Below are positions 1-5,520 of a stretch of DNA of 12,712 bases, piece after piece (within the stretch, counting starts at the first letter, position 1; each line of letters begins with the position of its first letter). Source of the DNA: an uncultured Ruminococcus sp. (GTDB lineage: Bacteria > Bacillota > Clostridia > Oscillospirales > Acutalibacteraceae); the NCBI GenBank assembly GCA_902767285.1, contig CACXHC010000132.1, positions 1-12,712 on the forward strand, given 5' to 3'. The notes beneath the pieces were generated by a model. That model did no database searches and had not been told where the DNA came from. It saw only the letters and a program-made list of their open reading frames with translations. Position numbers and translations under genes: made by a program.

Positions 1-6
1 AAATAA

Positions 7-78
7 AAATCCAACTACAATGCAAAGCGTGTTGAACACGAATTAAAGTTTTTTTCCCGCTTTTTGAAAAAAGCGGGG
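7..78 (+). repeat. Hairpin repeat, copy 1 (CCCGC stem)
   Basis: A conserved lead begins AAATCCAACTACAATG, runs through GAACACGAATTAAAG and ends in a T-run. It is followed by a perfect 10-bp inverted repeat (56-65 with 68-77, arms CCCGCTTTTT and AAAAAGCGGG). The lead is nearly identical to those at 140 and 224, but the hairpin arms differ, so the arms have been exchanged while complementarity was kept. No coding potential is seen. This is not a normal intrinsic terminator, because the T-run lies before the stem rather than after it. Confidence 0.85.
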
Positions 79-139
79 CAAAAACTTCAGTTCGCACTTG
101 AGTTTACACTGTAGTGTATTGTACATCTGCGAAACAAGT
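79..139. other. Linker between repeat copies with small inverted repeat
   Basis: This 61-base linker separates repeat copies 1 and 2. It contains a 6-bp inverted repeat, TACACT-GT-AGTGTA (105-118). It also carries the words AGTTTACAC and CTGCGA, which reappear next to the repeat copy at 7114. It is probably part of a larger composite repeat unit. No gene is visible. Confidence 0.5.
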
Positions 140-213
140 AAATCCAACTACAATGCAAAGCATATCGAACACGAATTAAAGTTTTTTTGCTTCTTTTTTT
201 TCAAAAAAAGAAG
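140..213 (+). repeat. Hairpin repeat, copy 2 (CTTC stem)
   Basis: The lead is the same as in copy 1 with a few substitutions (CATATC in place of CGTGTT). The hairpin differs: CTTCTTTTTTT at 190-200 pairs with AAAAAAAGAAG at 203-213 across a two-base loop. A T-run precedes the stem. It lies head to tail with copies 1 and 3. Confidence 0.85.
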
Positions 214-223
214 AGAAAAATAA

Positions 224-300
224 AAATCCAACTACAATGCAAAGCGTATTGAACACGAATTAAAGTTTTTTTTGCTTCTTTTTTTTTCAAAAAAAAGAAG
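224..300 (+). repeat. Hairpin repeat, copy 3 (CTTC stem), abutting spoIIIAH leader
   Basis: This is the third tandem copy. The lead is conserved, and CTTCTTTTTTTT (275-286) pairs with AAAAAAAAGAAG (289-300). It ends 12 bases before the ribosome binding site of the spoIIIAH gene, so any transcript entering that gene from the left passes through all three hairpins. Confidence 0.85.
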
Positions 301-326
301 AAATAAAGCAACAGGAGAGATGATTT

Positions 327-890
327 ATGAAATTCGGAAAAAAAGAACTGATAGCCTCTGCGATGGTAGTAATATTGGGACTGGCGGTATATGTAAATCG
401 AGAGTTAAGCACGCCCGAAACGTTCGGCAACGATGAAGATTTAGGTACGGCACACTATGTAAATGCGTCCATATCCGAAAAAGCAACGCCCGACAAGCCG
501 ACTGTTCCCGAAAAAATAGCCGAATCTTCTAAACCGAGCGAACAGCAAGAGTATTTCGCACGAGTTCGCCTTGAGCGTCAAAAGACACAAGATGAACTCG
601 TTTCTCTGGCTCGAAGCGTTGCCGAATCCGAATCCACCAGCCCCGAGGCTAAAGCTCAAGCTATGAAACAACTCGATTCGCTCATCAACCTTATCAATCA
701 GCAGAACAGCATTGAAGGACTTATTCTGTCAAAGGGTTTTTCCGATTGTATCGCCTACATTCAAAACAACGAGTGCAGTATAGTTGTTACCGGAAAAGAA
801 CTAAAAAGCGATACTCTAACCTCTATAAAAGATATAGTCAAAAGTCAGGCGGGTATCACTTTCGACAAAATAAGAATTACCGAAATTTAA
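327..890 (+). CDS. spoIIIAH: Stage III sporulation protein AH-like (SpoIIIAH)
   Basis: This is probably the mother-cell half of the SpoIIIAH-SpoIIQ channel, which links mother cell and forespore during engulfment. The 187-residue product has a short basic N-terminus, one membrane segment (about 8-24), a polar Pro/Glu/Ser-rich stretch (28-75), a charged helical segment (76-125), and a C-terminal alpha/beta domain (about 125-187) of the YscJ/FliF-like ring-building type known in this family. The start is supported by AGGAG at 313-317, nine bases upstream. Length and layout fit the clostridial family, which is slightly shorter than the Bacillus protein. In the classical operon, spoIIIAH directly follows spoIIIAG. 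Here at least 300 bases of tandem hairpin repeat lie in front, so it may be separated from its partners or have its own promoter, though I see no convincing one. Two cysteines (141, 150) lie in the ring domain. Confidence 0.8.
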   Translation: MKFGKKELIASAMVVILGLAVYVNRELSTPETFGNDEDLGTAHYVNASISEKATPDKPTVPEKIAESSKPSEQQEYFARVRLERQKTQDELVSLARSVAESESTSPEAKAQAMKQLDSLINLINQQNSIEGLILSKGFSDCIAYIQNNECSIVVTGKELKSDTLTSIKDIVKSQAGITFDKIRITEI

Positions 891-1002
891 AACCTATAAC
901 ACCATTCTACATTATGATCTCGGATTTGTCCATAAAAAAACAAAAATTACAACTAAAATATCGCTTTGAATTTGATTTCCTCGCCCTATTACGAAAAAAC
1001 AC

Positions 1003-1031
1003 TTGAAAAACTTGTTGAGATATTGTATAAT
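1003..1031 (+). promoter_or_regulatory. SigA-type promoter of pgi
   Basis: TTGAAA (1003-1008) and a consensus TATAAT (1026-1031) are separated by 17 bases. Transcription would begin near 1038, giving a leader of about 27 bases that carries the AGGAGG of pgi. The rest of the 891-1043 gap holds no visible gene or strong hairpin. Confidence 0.8.
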
Positions 1032-1064
1032 ATCATTATGTAGATGCAAAAGGAGGATATATTT

Positions 1065-2402
1065 ATGCCTACAATTTTTAATAAAAAATATCTTACAGGT
1101 TTTTTGAGTGACGAGGAACTTACAAATCTGCAATCAAAAGTAAAGGTCGCTCACCAAGAACTGAAAGAGGGCAAGGGTGCCGGAAACGATTTTATTGGCT
1201 GGCTTACACTCCCAACAAATTATGATAAATCCGAGTTCGCTCGCATTAAATCCGCCGCTGAAAGAATAAAGAAAAATTCAGATATTTTTGTTGTTATCGG
1301 TATCGGCGGTTCGTACCTCGGTGCAAGAGCCGCTATTGAGTTTCTTAAATCGCCCAACTACAACGCACTCAAAAAAGATACCCCCGATATTTACTACACA
1401 GGTAATTCCATAAGCTCCACCGCTTTGGCTGAACTTCTCGAAATATGCGATGGCAAAGACGTTTCAATAAACATGATTTCGAAATCCGGTACAACAACCG
1501 AACCCGCAATCGCTTTCAGAGTTTTCAGAGAACTTCTTGAAAAGAAGTACGGCAAAGAGGGTGCTAAAGAGAGAATCTTCTGTACTACCGATAAAGAAAA
1601 AGGTACTCTTAAACAACTCGCAGACAAAGAAGGATACGAAACTTTTGTTGTTCCTGATGATGTCGGCGGACGCTACTCCGTTTTAACCGCAGTAGGACTT
1701 TTGCCGATAGCTGTATGCGGTGCCGATCTTGATGCTCTCATGGCAGGTGCGGCAAAAGCTCAGGCAGATTTCGACAACGATGATCTCAATACAAACGACT
1801 GCTACAAATATGCCGCTGTTCGAAATGCTCTTTATGCTAAAGGATACACCACCGAAATTCTCGTATCTTACGAGCCGTCATTTACAATGATGAGTGAATG
1901 GTATAAACAGCTCTTCGGCGAGAGCGAAGGAAAAAATAACAAAGGAATCTTCCCGGCTTCCGTAACATTCTCAACAGACCTTCACTCAATGGGTCAGTAT
2001 ATTCAGGAAGGCAGAAGAAATCTTTTTGAAACCGTTGTTTCGTTCGGTAAACCGAAAAAAGAACTCATCATCGGCACAGACCCCACAAACGTTGACGGAC
2101 TTAATTTCCTTGCAGGAAAAGAGATGTCTTTTGTAAATCAGAAAGCATTTGAAGGAACAGTTCTTGCCCATAATGACGGCGGTGTTCCGAACATTGTTCT
2201 CGAAGTTCCCGAAATGAACGAAAGCGAATTGGGCTATCTTATTTACTTCTTTGAAAAAGCCTGTGCAATAAGCGGATACCTTCTCGGTGTGAATCCGTTC
2301 AATCAGCCCGGCGTTGAGAGCTACAAAAAGAATATGTTCGCTCTCTTGGGTAAACCCGGATACGAGGACGCAAAAGCAGCTCTCGAAGCTCGTCTTTCAT
2401 AA
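1065..2402 (+). CDS. pgi: Glucose-6-phosphate isomerase
   Basis: Cytoplasmic enzyme that interconverts glucose 6-phosphate and fructose 6-phosphate in glycolysis and gluconeogenesis. The 445-residue product matches the short bacterial PGI class. Visible motifs are the sugar-phosphate-binding [10 protein letters not shown] (79-88) and SGTTTEP (141-147), the family signature [17 protein letters not shown] (198-214), the active-site GESEGK (285-290), [12 protein letters not shown] (305-316), and the C-terminal [12 protein letters not shown] (414-425) with the conserved catalytic lysine. An ATG at 1044 is in frame, but 1065 is the better start: AGGAGG at 1051-1056 lies eight bases before it and the protein then begins [10 protein letters not shown]. 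The gene has its own promoter and is followed after 54 bases by a small P-loop gene on the same strand. No missing key residue was noticed. Confidence 0.97.
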   Translation: MPTIFNKKYLTGFLSDEELTNLQSKVKVAHQELKEGKGAGNDFIGWLTLPTNYDKSEFARIKSAAERIKKNSDIFVVIGIGGSYLGARAAIEFLKSPNYNALKKDTPDIYYTGNSISSTALAELLEICDGKDVSINMISKSGTTTEPAIAFRVFRELLEKKYGKEGAKERIFCTTDKEKGTLKQLADKEGYETFVVPDDVGGRYSVLTAVGLLPIAVCGADLDALMAGAAKAQADFDNDDLNTNDCYKYAAVRNALYAKGYTTEILVSYEPSFTMMSEWYKQLFGESEGKNNKGIFPASVTFSTDLHSMGQYIQEGRRNLFETVVSFGKPKKELIIGTDPTNVDGLNFLAGKEMSFVNQKAFEGTVLAHNDGGVPNIVLEVPEMNESELGYLIYFFEKACAISGYLLGVNPFNQPGVESYKKNMFALLGKPGYEDAKAALEARLS

Positions 2403-2456
2403 TCAAAAACAATATAAACTTAAAAATTTTATTCATCAGAAAGGTTGGTATTAACC

Positions 2457-2882
2457 ATGGTTACATTACTCATTGGCAAAAAAGGTTCAGGCAAAACCAA
2501 AAGACTCATCGAAGAGGCTAATATTGCCGTAAAAGAGTCGAACGGCTCCGTTGTTGTTGTCGAAAAGGATAAAACTCTCACCTACACTCTTACATATAAG
2601 GCTCGCCTTGTTACAACAGACGATTTTAAAATTAACGGCTACGAGGCTCTTTATGGATTCCTTTGCGGAATGTGTGCCGGCAACTACGATATTAAAGATA
2701 TTTTTGTTGATTCTACTTTCAAAATCGCAGGCGAGGACAGAAACGACTCCAAAAAATTTGTCGATTTTATAAACAAGCTCAATAACCTCGCAGAAGAGGC
2801 TGATACTTCTATTACTCTCCTCATCTCCGCTTCTAAAGACGAACTCCCCTCCGACTTGAACGCTACTCTCGAAGAAATGTAA
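2457..2882 (+). CDS. Small P-loop NTPase-like protein, function unknown
   Basis: A 141-residue protein with a clear Walker A motif, GKKGSGKT (residues 7-14), directly after the first beta strand. It also has a plausible Walker B strand (DIFVD, 81-85) and a further hydrophobic strand, TLLISAS (120-126), that could hold a sensor position. The protein is short for an ATPase and ends soon after this strand, so it may be a minimal nucleotide-binding fold. I do not recognise a named family; similar proteins tend to receive loose labels such as PilT-like, which the sequence does not justify. The ATG at 2457 is chosen over a TTG at 2445, which overlaps the GAAAGG ribosome binding site (2439-2444). 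It probably shares the pgi transcript, as no separate promoter is evident. A hairpin repeat starts just after the stop. Confidence 0.75.
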   Translation: MVTLLIGKKGSGKTKRLIEEANIAVKESNGSVVVVEKDKTLTYTLTYKARLVTTDDFKINGYEALYGFLCGMCAGNYDIKDIFVDSTFKIAGEDRNDSKKFVDFINKLNNLAEEADTSITLLISASKDELPSDLNATLEEM

Positions 2883-2900
2883 TTTTCCTTCTTCTTTTTT

Positions 2901-2945
2901 CTTCTTTTTTTGAAAAAAAAGAAGCAAAAAAACTCAAAGCGTGTA
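2901..2945 (-). repeat. Hairpin repeat, inverted copy
   Basis: CTTCTTTTTTT (2901-2911) pairs with AAAAAAAGAAG (2914-2924). On the minus strand the lead reads as a CGCTTTGAG-like word followed by a T-run, matching the end of the lead in the copies at the left edge. It lies 18 bases after the stop of the P-loop gene. It lacks a T-run after the stem in the direction of that gene, so a terminator role is doubtful. Confidence 0.7.
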
Positions 2946-2992
2946 CACATCCTTATTACGCTGTATTTAGTTATTTTTATAAACAAAAATCT

Positions 2993-3015
2993 CCCCCTCT
3001 CTTTCTCAGAGGGGG
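2993..3015. terminator. Hairpin, possible terminator
   Basis: A perfect 8-bp stem pairs CCCCCTCT (2993-3000) with AGAGGGGG (3008-3015), with a 7-base loop. On the minus strand it is followed by AGATTTTTG, so it could end minus-strand transcription that runs past dacF. On the plus strand only TTCTT follows, a weak terminator for the pgi transcript. Confidence 0.5.
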
Positions 3016-3082
3016 TTCTTCATGTAAAATGTTGAAAAAACGCACAACAAATCACAGCATAAGTCCTATAATTTACAAATTG

Positions 3083-3114
3083 TTAACATATTTGTTCATT
3101 TTTTATGATATAAT
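3083..3114 (+). promoter_or_regulatory. Extended -10 promoter of candidate sRNA A
   Basis: TTAACA (3083-3088) is followed after 20 bases by TATAAT (3109-3114), which is preceded by TG one base upstream (extended -10). The surrounding 40 bases align without gaps with the region at 3218-3259, including TTGTTAACA. The 20-base spacing is long for SigA, but an extended -10 element can compensate for a poorly placed -35. Confidence 0.6.
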
Positions 3115-3120
3115 TTATTT

Positions 3121-3210
3121 GCGTTAATTAAAGTATTAGTTGTTTTTTGTTAAACGTTCTTCTCTGTAGGATTAGTGCGGATTTCGGTAAGAAATCCGCA
3201 CTAATTCTTT
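3121..3210 (+). ncRNA. Candidate small RNA A
   Basis: Seven bases after the -10 box, a non-coding stretch of about 50 bases (GTTAAT, then a T-rich segment) leads into a perfect 15-bp hairpin (3171-3185 with 3191-3205, loop GGTAA). The tail TTCTTT is a weak terminator. No ORF with a ribosome binding site is present. The promoter-leader-hairpin layout is repeated at 3266-3355. The ends are inferred from the promoter and hairpin only. Confidence 0.45.
3171..3205. terminator. Perfect 15-bp hairpin ending candidate sRNA A
   Basis: ATTAGTGCGGATTTC (3171-3185) is exactly complementary to GAAATCCGCACTAAT (3191-3205), with loop GGTAA. It is followed by TTCTTT on the plus strand. It could be an inefficient intrinsic terminator, a structural domain of an RNA, or an operator-like palindrome in DNA. 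Confidence 0.5.
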
Positions 3211-3227
3211 GAACATTTTACAATTTG

Positions 3228-3259
3228 TTAACAAATTCATTGAATTAATATGCTATAAT
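3228..3259 (+). promoter_or_regulatory. Extended -10 promoter of candidate sRNA B
   Basis: TTAACA (3228-3233), a 20-base spacer and TATAAT (3254-3259) with upstream TGC give the same spacing and the same surrounding words (TTACAA, TTGTTAACA, TTCATT) as the box at 3083-3114. This resembles a duplicated promoter. Confidence 0.6.
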
Positions 3260-3265
3260 CATGTT

Positions 3266-3355
3266 GTTGTTAATGTTGAGTTAGAGTTTTTCATAAAAGA
3301 TCCTAGTAAGGGAATCGGTGTCGATTTTTCAAAATCGGCACCGGTTTCCTTTTTT
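3266..3355 (+). ncRNA. Candidate small RNA B
   Basis: This stretch runs from seven bases after the -10 box to the end of a strong terminator. It has the same length and layout as candidate A: a leader with GTTAAT and AGTTAGAG-TTTTT, then a long stem-loop. No open frame with a ribosome binding site is seen. It ends eight bases before the stop codon of the convergent dacF gene, so an antisense effect on the dacF 3' end is conceivable if termination leaks. Confidence 0.5.
3311..3355 (+). terminator. Rho-independent terminator of candidate sRNA B
   Basis: The arm starting GGAATCGGTGTCG (3311-3328) pairs with the arm ending CACCGGTTTCC (3331-3349), with one G-U pair and one small bulge. A run of six T follows (3350-3355). 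The orientation is plus; on the minus strand no T-run follows, so it does not serve dacF well. No protein gene lies upstream on the plus strand for 400 bases, which is why I infer an RNA gene. Confidence 0.8.
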
Positions 3356-3362
3356 ACAGTTT

Positions 3363-4499
3363 TTACAGTTTTACGATGTTCTGAAAAAGCAACTCAAACA
3401 CATCAGCAAAATTGATTTCGTCAACACTCTCTGCGGAAGTAACATCAAACTCGCCAATGACGTTTCCGTCAAGCTTATAAACCACCGTTCCGATTTTTTG
3501 CCCGCACGATACCGGAGCGGTTATCTCATCATACATTGTAAGAGTATGAGTTATATCATTCTGCTTTCCGATTTTAACAAGAAATCCCCCGTTCGGAGAA
3601 TAATCAACAGCACAAGTTTTCTTCATGCCGTTTTTTATATCGATGTTCTGGGGAATATCGCTCGGAATCTCAACTTTGACATTACAAAAAGAATCGAAAC
3701 CATAGTTAAGTAATTTTTCAGCATCGTTGAATCTTTCATCAGTGGTTTTGTCGCCCAAAACGACAGCAATCAAATGCAGGTCGTTTCGCTTTGCGGTAGC
3801 CGATATACACGCACCTGCAAGAGATGTTGTTCCTGTTTTCAGACCCGTAATGCCGTCATAGCTTTTTATAAGGCGATTTGTATTAACAAGCTGAGTCGAG
3901 CCATCTCGAATATAATCAAGCCAAATAGAAGCATATTCAAATACTTTTTTATGTTTCATAAGTTCTCTGGACATAAGGGCGACATCGTAAGCACTCGTTA
4001 CATGACCATCTTCATCGAGTCCGTTGCAATTTTTGAAAACGGTGTCATTCATGCCGAGTGATTTTGCTTTTTCGTTCATCGCACTTACAAAGGAGCTGAC
4101 CGAACCTCCCACAGCTTCGGCGAGAGCTACGGACGCATCATTCGCCGATACGACTGCCACCGATTTCAGCAAATCATCAACAGTCATACGCTCGCCCTCA
4201 ACGAGCCATATATCCGACCCGACTTGTGATGCTGCTATCGGAGATATGCTTACTACGGTATCGTAATTGATTTTCCCCGCCTCTATCGCCTCAAACACAA
4301 GACACATCGTCATTATTTTTGTGATAGACGCACACGGTCGTTTTTCGTGTGCGTTTTTCTGATACAGAATTTGACCTGTCCCGCTGTCCATAAGCAACGC
4401 CGACGGAGCGGAAATTTCGATTTCATCGGCATACGCAACCGTACACAGCGACATCACAATAATTTGAGAAACAATAATGCAAATGATTTTCTTTAACAC
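3363..4499 (-). CDS. dacF: D-alanyl-D-alanine carboxypeptidase (penicillin-binding protein, DacF-like)
   Basis: Exported enzyme that removes the terminal D-alanine from peptidoglycan stem peptides. The 378-residue product has a signal peptide (basic MLKK, hydrophobic core, likely cleavage after AYA near residue 24). It carries all three active-site motifs of S11 peptidases: SITK (58-61), SAN (118-120) and KTG (221-223). The C-terminal part, from about 280, is beta-rich and fits the PBP5-type C-terminal domain. The start is GTG, supported by GGAGG (4506-4510) at six bases. It is transcribed divergently from ywlE. DacF in Bacillus is a forespore enzyme acting on spore cortex, but the vegetative DacA and sporulation DacB paralogues share the motifs, so the exact paralogue assignment is less certain than the family. 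Confidence 0.93.
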   Translation of the reverse strand: MLKKIICIIVSQIIVMSLCTVAYADEIEISAPSALLMDSGTGQILYQKNAHEKRPCASITKIMTMCLVFEAIEAGKINYDTVVSISPIAASQVGSDIWLVEGERMTVDDLLKSVAVVSANDASVALAEAVGGSVSSFVSAMNEKAKSLGMNDTVFKNCNGLDEDGHVTSAYDVALMSRELMKHKKVFEYASIWLDYIRDGSTQLVNTNRLIKSYDGITGLKTGTTSLAGACISATAKRNDLHLIAVVLGDKTTDERFNDAEKLLNYGFDSFCNVKVEIPSDIPQNIDIKNGMKKTCAVDYSPNGGFLVKIGKQNDITHTLTMYDEITAPVSCGQKIGTVVYKLDGNVIGEFDVTSAESVDEINFADVFELLFQNIVKL

Positions 4500-4527
4500 A
4501 ACGCACCTCCGATTTTTTATTAAATTA

Positions 4528-4559
4528 TATGTTAACCGTGCGTTTAATATTACATATAC
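4528..4559 (-). promoter_or_regulatory. Possible sporulation-type (SigF-like) promoter of dacF
   Basis: Read on the minus strand, GTATA (4559-4555) is followed after 17 bases by GGTTAACATA (4537-4528). This matches the Bacillus SigF pattern GYATA ... GGnnAnAnTR with one mismatch. A SigA-like TATAAT (4529-4524) overlaps it but lacks a good -35. This is inference from a short degenerate pattern. Confidence 0.3.
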
Positions 4560-4588
4560 TTGTATTTAAAAAAAATGTGTGCTAAAAT
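4560..4588 (+). promoter_or_regulatory. SigA-type promoter of ywlE-rimI-tsaD
   Basis: TTGTAT (4560-4565), a 17-base spacer and TAAAAT (4583-4588) with an extended TGC directly upstream. It fires away from dacF and gives a leader of about 30 bases before the ATG at 4626. Confidence 0.7.
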
Positions 4589-4625
4589 TATATGTATAAA
4601 ACACGAAGAGAGGATTTTTATTTGT

Positions 4626-5063
4626 ATGAAGATTTTGTTTGTCTGCACCGGAAACACTTGTCGCAGTCCTATGGCTGAATACATTTTCGCCGAAGAAGCA
4701 AAAAAAAGAAATCTCGATTGCGAGTGTCGTTCCGCCGGAATAGTCACTTACACGGGAAGTCCTGCAAGCGACAACTCCGTTGCTGTTTTGAAGGAAATCG
4801 GAATTGACCTTTCAAAATTTCGTTCAACATCAATAAAGGCGATTTTTTTCGAAAGTTTTGATTTATATGTTCCTATGGAATATTTTCACGAAATGGCTTT
4901 GAAAGAATACGGTATTCCCTCAAATAAAATATATCATCTTTCAAAAAACATCGCCGACCCTTACGGCAAAAGTATTGAGTATTACAGATACACCCGTGAC
5001 GACATCATTAACGAAATGAAAATTTTAGCGGATTACATCGAGGAACAATCTCATGCCGAATAA
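4626..5063 (+). CDS. ywlE: Low-molecular-weight phosphatase, YwlE-type (probable protein-arginine phosphatase)
   Basis: A 145-residue cytoplasmic phosphatase with the P-loop CTGNTCRS near its N-terminus: nucleophile Cys7, Arg13, and the C-X5-R spacing of the family. The catalytic Asp-Pro pair lies at 111-112. Threonine at position 11 of the loop matches the residue known to favour phospho-arginine in Bacillus YwlE; tyrosine phosphatases of this fold usually have isoleucine there. I therefore infer removal of arginine phosphorylation, counteracting an McsB-type kinase not seen in this window. The ATG at 4626 is chosen because MKILFVCTGN is the typical family start. Longer in-frame readings begin inside the promoter. 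GAGAGG (4608-4613) lies 12 bases upstream, a rather long spacing. The gene overlaps rimI by 11 bases. Confidence 0.88.
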   Translation: MKILFVCTGNTCRSPMAEYIFAEEAKKRNLDCECRSAGIVTYTGSPASDNSVAVLKEIGIDLSKFRSTSIKAIFFESFDLYVPMEYFHEMALKEYGIPSNKIYHLSKNIADPYGKSIEYYRYTRDDIINEMKILADYIEEQSHAE

Positions 5064-5520
5064 TATTTTGATAGTCCCGACACTTTCGGAACATCTGCCC
5101 GAGATAGCAGAAATTGAAAAAATGTGTTTTTCGTCGCCTGCGTCGCTCGAATTTTTAACTAACGAAGTACAAAACGATTCGGCATATTATCTGACGGCAC
5201 TGTGCGAAAATAAAGTTGTAGGCTACATAGGCGTAAACATAATAGTTGACGAAGCGTATATTGATAACATCGCCGTTTTGACAAACTATCGCCGAAAAGG
5301 TATCGCCGCTACGCTGATGAACATTACAATTCAAAAATGCCGTGATAATGATGTATCGTTTTTGACTCTCGAAGTACGAAAATCGAATTTTCCTGCAATA
5401 TCATTATATCAAAAATACGGATTTCAGACAGTGGGCAAACGCCGAAATTACTACTCCTCCCCCACCGAGGACGCACTTATTATGACAATTTTTTTTAATA
5501 CAGGAGAATCTCATGAATAA
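5053..5520 (+). CDS. rimI: Ribosomal-protein-S18-alanine N-acetyltransferase (RimI-like GNAT)
   Basis: A 155-residue GNAT acetyltransferase. The acetyl-CoA pyrophosphate loop is RRKGIA (80-85), preceded by the strand IDNIAV (70-75). The C-terminal part has the RimI-like LEVRKSN (107-113), then ISLYQKYGF (116-124). RimI acetylates the N-terminal alanine of ribosomal protein S18 in known cases. Its position directly before tsaD is a common arrangement in Gram-positive bacteria and supports the assignment over other GNATs. The ATG lies inside the end of ywlE (11-base overlap) and the stop overlaps the tsaD start by 8 bases, so translation is probably coupled. Substrate specificity cannot be read from the sequence. 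Confidence 0.87.
   Translation: MPNNILIVPTLSEHLPEIAEIEKMCFSSPASLEFLTNEVQNDSAYYLTALCENKVVGYIGVNIIVDEAYIDNIAVLTNYRRKGIAATLMNITIQKCRDNDVSFLTLEVRKSNFPAISLYQKYGFQTVGKRRNYYSSPTEDALIMTIFFNTGESHE

Noticed and set aside
275..300. CTTC/GAAG hairpins as Rho-independent terminators
   Set aside because: The T-run precedes rather than follows the stem in the repeat orientation, stems are almost all A-T, and copies occur in front of genes and against the direction of transcription.
1..302. Tandem repeats at the left edge as a CRISPR array
   Set aside because: Only three copies, with repeats longer than typical, each containing its own A/T hairpin and no uniform unique spacers; related copies are scattered singly through the window.
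746..1006. Plus-strand frame overlapping the end of spoIIIAH as a small gene
   Set aside because: It overlaps a convincing gene, is rich in Lys/Tyr/Arg as expected from AT-rich out-of-frame reading, and runs into the pgi promoter.
1044..1064. Upstream ATG as the start of pgi
   Set aside because: The AGGAGG site lies inside this extension, so the downstream ATG at 1065 is the natural start.
2941..2948. GTGTACAC palindrome as an operator
   Set aside because: A single 8-base palindrome within the lead of an inverted repeat copy; no second site and no adjacent promoter.
2487..2986. Minus-strand frames opposite the P-loop gene
   Set aside because: Antisense to a gene with a Walker A motif; the long Phe/Lys runs come from the hairpin repeat.
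3209..3713. Plus-strand frames across 3209-3415 and 3318-3713 as genes
   Set aside because: They run through the candidate sRNA terminator and antisense to dacF, have no ribosome binding sites, and their translations look like reverse shadows of dacF.
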